Shown in pieces: positions 53,833 through 62,600 of a stretch of 64,000 nt of DNA; position 1 is the first letter of the stretch, and each line of letters begins with the position of its first letter. Location: NCBI GenBank assembly GCA_028285525.1, contig JANQOZ010000026.1:1-64000 (forward strand), written 5' to 3'. The stretch is from Lysobacterales bacterium (GTDB taxonomy: Bacteria; Pseudomonadota; Gammaproteobacteria; Xanthomonadales; SZUA-38). The translations under genes and the position numbers were made by a program. Under the pieces are notes generated by a model, which saw nothing but the letters and a program-made list of their open reading frames with translations, had not been told where the DNA came from and did not search any database.

Positions 53833-55020
53833 TCAGGCGACGGTCCAGCCGCCGCAACGTGGCCAGCGGGCCTCGACGGCATCGCCCTGTCCTCCGAGAA
53901 CCAGGTAAGCATCGTAGGCGGCAGCCGTCATGCAGGCGTGGTTAGGGAGAATGCGGAGCTGCGATCCGATGGGCCAGGCGGCAAAATCCAGCGGCGATTG
54001 GTCACTGCTGGTAATCAGTCCATGTTCCTGGTTGACCGTCTCGACGATCAGTCGGTGCTGTACGTTTCCCGTGAGGCCGCAGACCAGACCGTAACCCCGG
54101 TCGATCTCCTGGGCACCGGTGCCCCGATCTTTCGATAGGGCCAGCGCTCCGGCATCGACGAGCAGACGGTTCAAGCGCGGCTTGTGGCCGATCACGGTCG
54201 CCAGCACGCAAAGCGCAATATCCTCAGGCTCGCAAAGCCCAAGCCCTGCCTGATAAAGATCCATAAACGGGTAGACGCCCGCCCTGATCTCGGTAACCGG
54301 GGGCAGCGAGGGCGCGTGCAAAGCCGTGGGGGTGGAACCGACGCTGATCATCTCGCAGGCAACACCGGCCTGCGTCAGTCGCTCCGCGCTGACCAGCACC
54401 GCATCGCGTTCCTGCAAGGCCATCGCCTCAAGTTCGGTGTCGCTTCGACAGTCGTACGACCCGCCAGCATGGGTCATCACGCCGGCGAAGTGCGTAAAAT
54501 CGCACCGATTCAGGATCCGGGCCGCTTCCAGCAGGGCCGCGTCGTCCGGATCGAAGCCGCCTCGATGGTCGTCGGCGTTGATTTCCGCCAGGACCGACAG
54601 CGAAACCTGCTGCGATGTCGCCCAGTCGCAGACGTCTCTCGCCGCCTCGGCGCTGTCGAGTATGATTTTAAGATCGACCCCCTGCCCTCGCAGATCGGCC
54701 ACCTCCGGCAGCTTGGCCGAGGCAATGCCCACCGCATAAAGGATATCGGTGAAGCCGGCTGCACCGAAGTATCGGGCCTCGGCCAGTGTCGATACCGTGA
54801 TTCCCCCTGAGTGACCAGCGGTCATCATGTTGGCCAGCTCGACGCTCTTGACCGTCTTGACGTGAGGGCGAAGCGGCGCGCCGGCCCGGGCCGCTGACGC
54901 GTTCATCCGGGCGATGTTCTTCTCGACCAGTGACAGATCGATCAACGCGCAGGGCGTGACCAGTTCGGAAAGCTGACGATATTGGTCGATGGCGGCCGGG
55001 GCGATCAGAGCGTCACCCAC
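53833..55020 (-). CDS. D-threonine aldolase/D-serine dehydratase-like PLP enzyme
   Basis: A 395-residue cytoplasmic enzyme of the alanine-racemase-fold DSD1/DTA group. The PLP lysine is Lys55 in LRPHVKTVKS. The barrel continues with GGITVSTLAEARYFGAAGFT and FAGVMTHAGGSYDCRS. MISVGSTPTAL binds the PLP phosphate. The C-terminal beta domain holds the metal-binding motif PNHACMTAAAYD, with His and Cys as Zn/Mn ligands. The reaction is either D-threonine (or other D-3-hydroxy amino acid) aldol cleavage or D-serine dehydration; sequence alone does not decide. It stands alone, convergent with the GGDEF gene. Confidence 0.87.
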   Translation of the reverse strand: MGDALIAPAAIDQYRQLSELVTPCALIDLSLVEKNIARMNASAARAGAPLRPHVKTVKSVELANMMTAGHSGGITVSTLAEARYFGAAGFTDILYAVGIASAKLPEVADLRGQGVDLKIILDSAEAARDVCDWATSQQVSLSVLAEINADDHRGGFDPDDAALLEAARILNRCDFTHFAGVMTHAGGSYDCRSDTELEAMALQERDAVLVSAERLTQAGVACEMISVGSTPTALHAPSLPPVTEIRAGVYPFMDLYQAGLGLCEPEDIALCVLATVIGHKPRLNRLLVDAGALALSKDRGTGAQEIDRGYGLVCGLTGNVQHRLIVETVNQEHGLITSSDQSPLDFAAWPIGSQLRILPNHACMTAAAYDAYLVLGGQGDAVEARWPRCGGWTVA

Positions 55021-55144
55021 GTCGAACTGCCTGTTCAGGTTTGGGTCTCATACCGCCATTTTAAGGCGAGCTCGCGGCCACAAGAAGACCGCCAGCAAAG
55101 CATCGCGGCGGCCCCTAGGCCAGCGAGGCTCGCCGGCGGTGCCG

Positions 55145-55492
55145 CTAGACGATCTCCAGCAGCCGGTCGTTGGGCCGGCCAAGCACCGCCCGCTTGCCGT
55201 TGATGCCAATCGGCCGCTGGATCAGCTTGGGGTTTTCCGCCATCGCGGCAAAAACCTCGTCGTCGCTCGCCGTCTCGGCAAGGCCTGCACGCTCAGCGTC
55301 CTTGACACGCAGGAATTCTCGCGGGCTGACCTTGCCCATTTTGGCCGCGATGTCGCGCAGCTCGTCTTCGGTCAATCGCTCGGTCTTGTTGGCGTACTTG
55401 CGGATCTCCGGCTCCACGCCGTTTTCCTGGAGCAGCGCAAGCCCCTTCTTTGAGGAGCCGCAGCCGGGGTTATGAATCAAAATATAAGCCAT
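55145..55492 (-). CDS. ArsC-family (glutaredoxin-dependent arsenate reductase-like) protein
   Basis: A 115-residue protein. YILIHNPGCGSSKKGLALL places the catalytic Cys at residue 11, and EIRKYANKTERLTEDEL and LIQRPIGINGKRAVLGRPND give the conserved arginines of the ArsC/Spx/YffB fold. The start is the ATG at 55492 (MAYILIHN); the open frame continues 33 codons upstream without conserved residues. No other ars genes (arsR, arsB) are near, so a general ArsC-like or YffB-like role is as likely as arsenate resistance. Confidence 0.85.
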   Translation of the reverse strand: MAYILIHNPGCGSSKKGLALLQENGVEPEIRKYANKTERLTEDELRDIAAKMGKVSPREFLRVKDAERAGLAETASDDEVFAAMAENPKLIQRPIGINGKRAVLGRPNDRLLEIV

Positions 55493-55670
55493 GGTAGTAG
55501 TCACTTGCTGGTAAAAGTTGAACGTGCCAGCCGGCGTGTCAACGACGCGCGAAAAGGGCCGTGACAGCCGTTTAAACTGCGCATATGGCACAGCGCTATC
55601 CTACCCGATCAACCCTGCCGCTTTCGACGGTGTCGGCTGACGTAAGCTTGCTCGGTAACGGCAGATCACG

Positions 55671-56552
55671 GTGAATCTTCGCGAAATCACCATCCTGGAC
55701 GGCGCAATCGGCACTGAGCTACGGGCCCGCGGCGTTGAGGTCAGGGACTATGAGTCCTCGTTGTGGTCGGCGCTCGCCTGTGTCGAGGCGCCGGAGGCCG
55801 TCACCCGCCTTCACCAGGACTATATCGAGGCGGGCGCCGATCTGATTACGCTCAACAACTACGCAATTACGCCGGTGCTCCTGGCCCGCGAAGGGCGAGA
55901 AAACGACCTCGAAGCCCTGATTGCTGCGACGGCGGCCTGCGCGGTCGAGGCGCGCGACAAGGCGGACCGCGAGGTCCTCCTCGCCGGCTCCCTGCCGCCG
56001 CTGAACACCTCGTATGCGGCTGAACTGGTGGACACCTTCTCCAACAACCTTGCCACCTATCGCAGTCTCGTTCATCTTCTCAACCCGTCGGTCGATCTCT
56101 TTCTGTGTGAAACCCTGTCGACCGCCGAGGAAGCCAGGGCCGCGGCAACCGCAGCGCAGGAATCGGGCAAGCCGTACATGGTGAGCTGGACGATCGACCG
56201 AAGCGGCAGAACGCTTCGCGGCGGCGACAGCTTTGCCGTCGCCATCGACGCGCTGACCAACCTCTCGCCGGCGGCCCTCCTGGTCAACTGCACGAGCACA
56301 AACGCCATCTCAGCCGCGATCCCCCGCCTGCGGAAGCTGACCGACCTACCGCTGGGCGCCTACGCAAATCCCCTCCGTGACGAACCGGCGGGCGGCGAGC
56401 CTCTGCGCACTATCCCGAATCCACTAACGCCCGGTCAATATGCTGAGATCGCTAAGGGCTGGATCGCGTCAGGTGCAACGATCATCGGCGGGTGCTGCGA
56501 TACAAACCCAGCCTACACGGTTGCGCTGTCAAGTACGTTGCGGCAGGCCTAA
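55671..56552 (+). CDS. Homocysteine S-methyltransferase family protein
   Basis: A 293-residue cytoplasmic enzyme. The barrel begins ITILDGAIGTELRARGVEV and carries the zinc ligands in LLVNCTSTNAI and GGCCDTNP, the three Cys that bind the substrate thiolate. Family members transfer methyl groups from S-methylmethionine or betaine-like donors to homocysteine, making methionine. It starts at a GTG and is divergent from the ArsC-like gene (178-bp gap). It is convergent with the RHS gene. The methyl donor cannot be told from sequence. Confidence 0.88.
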   Translation: MNLREITILDGAIGTELRARGVEVRDYESSLWSALACVEAPEAVTRLHQDYIEAGADLITLNNYAITPVLLAREGRENDLEALIAATAACAVEARDKADREVLLAGSLPPLNTSYAAELVDTFSNNLATYRSLVHLLNPSVDLFLCETLSTAEEARAAATAAQESGKPYMVSWTIDRSGRTLRGGDSFAVAIDALTNLSPAALLVNCTSTNAISAAIPRLRKLTDLPLGAYANPLRDEPAGGEPLRTIPNPLTPGQYAEIAKGWIASGATIIGGCCDTNPAYTVALSSTLRQA

Positions 56553-56688
56553 CGCCAGCGAGGAGCCGCTAAACGCTGAGGAACACGGTCAATGCGGATG
56601 CAAATGTTGGCCAGACGAAGCTACGCACAGCCTTGAGCGAACTCTGAAACTTCCTTTGGTACAGGCGATTTCCGGCCACAAGACCCGA

Positions 56689-59600
56689 TCAGCGAGCCGT
56701 TCCTGAGATAGCGCCGGCGTTAGCAAACGCGTCCAGTTTGCCCAGGAGAAATGAGACTATTGTGGCAGCGTCGTCGAAAAACCCATCGAATACAGCCACC
56801 GACCCAGAGAGGTAGCGAGGCAACTGCTCCGTCGCGGTTCTAGCAAAGCTCGCGGCGTTGATCACTTGCACACCGTTCGGGCTTGATACCTGCAGTCGGG
56901 CGCCAGCAGCGAGACTTGCAAAAAGGTTACCGCCGCTGGCAGCTGAGGTTGCGCGCCTAGTCGCAGCGACGTTGAATACGCCCCCTCCCAAGGAACTTAA
57001 CACGTCCGATTCAAACCTGGACAGTACCGCACCAAATGGGATAACTCGCGCGATAAAGCTCCCAATTAGCACCGAGGTACCCTTTTGCACAAACGATAGT
57101 TCTCCCGCTGGCGAGTCTGTCGAGGCAACCGCCCCATCTGGCACCAGTGATGGATATGCGGCCTTTGCGCCCTCTCCTAACGCCCAGATCAATGTATCGC
57201 CGATTGCTTGAAATAAGGGGATTGCAAACCTGACACCTACCCCACGGGTCACCCGCGAAACCAACTGCGAGCCAAGGAAAACCGCAGACCTTGCGCTCGC
57301 CACAGCAAATGCCGAGGAACCCGTCGCGGCGGCGAATATCCCTGTAACAGCCGCGCTGTAAACAATGGTGCCAACAGAGGCTCCCGACAGAACGTTCGAC
57401 GTAATGTCTAGCGCGACGTCAACCACAACTAGCGCCGTGCCGACGTTCGCGATTGTGAACTCGCCAGTGGGGTCTCCAAAAGAAACCGGGTTGGCGTTCG
57501 CGTACAGATACCGGTGCAGCGTTACCGGATCGCGGAGCACACCCTCGAACGGATCGCGGCTGATGAAGCGCGCGTTGGCCGGGTCGTAGTAGCGGGCGCG
57601 AAGGTACGTCAGGCCTTCGCTGTCCTGGAATCGTTCGCCGGCAAACTGATAGGGGTTGGTGGTGCTGCCGGTCTCAGTGATTTTTTCACCGAAGGCAGCG
57701 TAGTCGTAGCGGTCGCTGACGCTGCCCGCGCTGTCCGTGAGAGCCCGGACATTTAGGCTGCCGTCACGATGATGGTAGTGTTCAGCCCCGCCGCGGTCCT
57801 GCCCGATTAGCTGCAGCCCATAGGTGTAGTCGGCGATCCGGCTGTTGCCTGTATCAAAGTCCGCCAGCACCTGCGACACGCCCGTCAGGCTGTTGCTGTC
57901 GACGAGGAAGTTGGTCTGGCCCGAAGCATCGGCCCGGAACAGCCGCTCGCCAAGCGCGTCATAGCCGAAACGGATGGTTTCGCCTGGCGTGCTGACTTCC
58001 GCCAGCTGGTTTTCCGGATCAAAGGTGTAGGTGGTCACCGCACCGGCGACGTTTTGCGACTGCAGATTGCCGCGCGGGTCGTAGCTGAAGCTGGTGTCGC
58101 CCACGGTCAGAAGCTGATCGAGCACGTTATAGCTGTAGCTGAGAGTGCTACCAGCCAGATCGGTGGCGCTCAGCCGGTTCCCTACGGCGTCATAGGAATA
58201 GCTTTGTTCAAATACCCGGGTTCCGCCCGCAGCAAAATGGCTTTCCTTGAGCAGACGCCGGCGGGCATCATAAGTGTATTCGACGCGGGAGCCGTCGGGA
58301 TGATCAACCCGGGTGCGATCGCCGACGGCATTGACCGTGTAGTCATAGGCCGCCAGCACGCTGCCGCTGCGGGAGTGTTCCAGATTTTCCAGTCGGCTCA
58401 GGGTGTCGTAGCTGTAGGTAGACGTGACGCCGTTCGGGTAGGTGACGCTCGCCAGGTTGCCGATGGCGTCGTAGCTGTACGTGGTCACGTCGCCGTCTGC
58501 ATCAGACACGCTCGCGAGCCGGTTGAGCGCGTCGTAGCCGTAGGTTGTGGTTTGGACGGGCCCTGCGCCAATCTGCGTTTCAACGCTGGTCCGGTTGCCG
58601 TTCAGATCGTAGGCATAGCGGACGGTGCTGCCGTTCGGGTAGACGATTTCACTCAAACGTCCCGCTCCGTCGTAGCTGTAGCTGACTTCGCCGAGCGTGT
58701 TGGTGGCCGTCTCCAGCTGACCAATCGCGGTATAGCTGAAGGTCTCCTCCGTGCCGTCATCAAAGACCGTTCGGACCACACGACCATTGCCGTCGTGTTC
58801 AAAGGTTGTGACTGAGCCCGCGGCGTCGATGCGCTGTTCGACCCGCCCGCCCGCGTCATAGCTCTGCGTCTCGACGGTGCCGTCCGGGTAGGTTTTGCTA
58901 ACGCGGCGCCCGTTGGCGTCATAGCCGAACGCGGTGGTGCGCCCCAGCGCGTCGGATATCGCCACCAGATTGCTGGACGGGTCATAGGTAAAGCGGGTTT
59001 CAGCCCCATCCGGTGTGGTGACCGCTACAAGGTTGTCGGCGGCGTCATATTCGTAGCTCGTGATGTTGCCAAGCGGGTCGGTTTCGCTGACGACATTGCC
59101 AGCGTCATCGTACGATCGGCTGGCCGTCGATCCGTCGGGGAAAGTCGTCTGGATACGCCGATTCAGGCTGTCGTAGGCAAACTCAAAGACGTTGCCCTCG
59201 GCGTCGGTCTGCTGCGTTAGATTGCCGATTGCGTCGTAGGTAAACCGGGTGTCATTTCCCAGCGCATCAATCCTCCGAGTATTTCGCCCCGCAGCGTCGT
59301 ATTCGAACGTCGTCGTGTTTCCGAGCGCGTCAGTGCGCGAGGCAACCCGCCCGGCGGCATCAAAGGTGTTGGTGATTTCGCCACCGTCCGGATTAACGGT
59401 CCGAACCCGACGCGACAATGCGTCATAGACGTAGCTGGTGGTCTGACCGATGGCGTTAGTAGTGCTTGCCAGATTGCCGAGGGCGTCGTAGCTCTTCGTC
59501 GAGCGGTTGCCGACAGCGTCGGTAAACGCCGTCTCGCGTCCGCGCGCGTCGACCTCCTGCGAAGTTGCGTTGCCCATCGCGTCAGCGGCATCGGTCAGCG

Positions 59601-62600
59601 TTCGGCCTGCATTGAAGGAAAACTGGCTCGTATTGCCCAGTGGATCGGTTTTCGCCGTGAAGTAACCCCGCGCATCAACCTCGGTCGTAACCGTGGTACC
59701 CCTCTCGTCAGTCTCGCTCAGGGTCACTCCATTGGCGTCAAAAGCGTTTTCCGTACGCTGGCCCCGCGCGTCGATGATCGCCGTTTGGTTGCCAAAAGCG
59801 TCATATTCGAAGCGCGTAACGTTGCCATTGGCATCCCGCAGACTGATCAGATTTCCGCTTGGGTCGTAGGCTCGCTGCTCGTCAACGGCGCCGGAGGCAT
59901 TCAGCCTGCGGGTCAGCCGACCCGCCGAATCATATTCGTAGCGGGTTGTGCGCCCGAGCGCGTCCGTGGCCTCCGTGAGCTGGTCTCGTTCATCATAGGC
60001 AAACGTTTGGGTCTGGCCCAGCGGATTGGTCTGGGAAAGGAGATTTCGCCGCGCGTCAAAGGTTCGGGTGACCGTCTCGCCGAGCGGGTTGGTGGTGCTG
60101 ATTTGATTACCATCGGCATCGTAACTGCTGAGAGTCACGCCGCCCAGCGGGTCCGTGCTGCGAACCACGTTGCCCCGGTCGTCATACTCCAGCACCGTCG
60201 TGTTGCCTGCCGCATCAGTAACCAGCTCCTGCTGTCCCGCGACGTCGTGCGTAAACGTGACCGTCTCACCGTCTGAATCGGTAAGGCTGATCAGGCGCCC
60301 ATCGTTGTCATACTCGTTCCGCGCGAGCGGCCTGCCAAGTGGGTCGCGGACCTGCAGCAGATTGTGGTCCTGATCATAGAAATAGCGCGTGGTGAAACCA
60401 CCAGCGTCGGTGTGGGCAACGAGGTCTCCAGCGGCCGAGTAATCGTAGCTTTGGATGTTGCCAACTGGGTCGGTGACTGTCGTAATGCGGTTTTCCGCGT
60501 CCCGGCTGAAGGCGATGGAGCGGCCCGCTGAATGGGTGATGCCGTTGTTGGTAATAGTCAGGCGATTACCGCCGGGTTCCGTAATAGCGGTCACGCTGCC
60601 GTTCTCAAAATCGACCTGTGTGCCGTCCGTCGCGGTATAGCGCAGTGAATCGGCGGTAAAGGTCGACAGGTCACCGTCATTGACCAACACCACCTCACCC
60701 GGCTGTGCGCCCAGCACGGCGAGGAAGATCGGATCCGTACTGTCGAGCGACCCCAGCGTTCCGGTTCTCGGTCGCCAGCTTCCGGAGAGGAACGAGAAAG
60801 GAACAACTGGCGATATGGAGACGCTCGGAACAAAGTCGAAGACCTCGGCGCGCCGGCCAGGAATCTGGACCGCGCAGGTATGGGGCCGGGTGGGAAACAG
60901 ACCAAAAACAAGGCCCGAGCGCGCGACGCTCCAGCCCTCGCCCGGTACACTGCTGCAGGAGATTTCCACGGTATTGAGTGCCAGCTGCCAGCCGACTCCA
61001 AATTCTCCTTTGCGCTTGTCCCGGCTGTCATAGGTTCGGGCAACGGTAATGGGTATGCCGGAAAGCGGGATCTCGAGATCCGTAAAGCTGACCGTAAAGT
61101 TGCCCACCTTCTGGTCTCCATCAACCTGTACGGTGATCTCATCGATCAACCCATTGCCGCCCGCATCGAAGGCGGTCAAGCGAAGCCGGTAGAAACCGTT
61201 GAGCAACACCGTAGGATCGAACGTACCGAGCACACCGTTGCTCACCGAGCTTGAGCCTTCGCCAATGACGGTGAAGCGCTCCTCGCCAGCCGGCGAAAGG
61301 GCCAGCTCGTAGCGCAGGAGGTTGGCATCGCTCGCCGTGCCCACGACATCGACGGCTCCAAGCACGGTTTCGCCGTCGCCCGGTGTCTGAATACCTACGG
61401 TCGGGGGCGTATCGTCCGCGGCATCGAAGGCGACAACCGTGATTAGCGCGCTGCCGGTTTGGCCGTCCAGCGTTGCCTCGATCGTCGCCGTTCCGGCGGC
61501 CAGCGCCTGAACGTTGCCGGCGTCGTCTACACTCGCCGCGGCGCCGCTGCTCGACCATGCGGCAAGCGGATCGATGACCCGGCTCGTGCCTTCGGCATCG
61601 AATCCGAATGCGGTCAGGTCGATTTGCTCGCCCACCAGCAGCGTCGCCGCGTCCCTGACCACCTCAATCGATGCGACAGGCTCCTGCGCGTCAAACCCAT
61701 CGCAGTTCTGGTCGATGCCGTCGCCAACGATATCCGTGGCGCCCGGGAAAATCTGGTTGTTGGCGTCGTTGCAATCACCTTCGTTCTCGGTAAAGCCGTC
61801 GTTGTCGTCGTCGACGTCCGAGGGAGCCGGACCAAGTGAGAGCACCAGATCCACGGTGGCGCCAAATTCCGCGACCGAACCGGCCACAGGCGTCTGACTG
61901 ATCACAGCTCCTGCCGGCTGCAGCGGGTCGGTGGCTTCGCTCACCCGACCCTTCTCAAAGTTCACGCCTTCTAATGCGTTGATTGCCGCAGTCTCGGTAA
62001 GTCCGACAACGTTCGGCACCTCTTGTGGCTGGCCAGCGATAAGAACAAACCGCTGCAGCGCAAACGCGCCATCGTCGTCTACCACCCGAGCCGTCACCGG
62101 TACGCTGGCCGCTGCGTCCGGCGTCCAGCGGATCAGGCCGATATCAGGCTCGATGGTCATCCCAGGCGGACTTTCCTGCAGGGAGAAGACCAGCGGATCG
62201 AAGTCGATATCCCTCGCCTGAACCGCGTAGAGGTATTCGAAGCCAACCGTTGCCGTCGTGTCCGCGGTGGAGATGATCTCGGGTGCGGTATTCGGCGGCA
62301 GGAGGTCAATAAAAACCGTCGCTTCGGCGACGAGCTCGCCGTCCGACACGCGGTAGATGAAGCGGTCCGCACGACTCTCATCATCCGGCATAAAACCCTG
62401 CTGCCGGAAGTTGTTGAGTCCGGGCAGCAGCCAGTTGGGGCGCTGCGGCGCGGGCAGCGTGCCGTCTTCGTTGATGTTGCTGACGCTGTAGGCGTGCTGG
62501 TTCCAAATTCGTCGGGTCCGTATCCAGTCCTCGTCAGCACCGCCAATGACGCGAACGCCGGTATCGTATTGCCCACCGGCGCGGCCGACATGACCCGGCA

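Noticed and set aside
57450..60560. RHS array considered as a CRISPR or DNA-level satellite
   Set aside because: The repetition is in a reading frame and at protein level (YD units); DNA units are diverged and there are no spacers.
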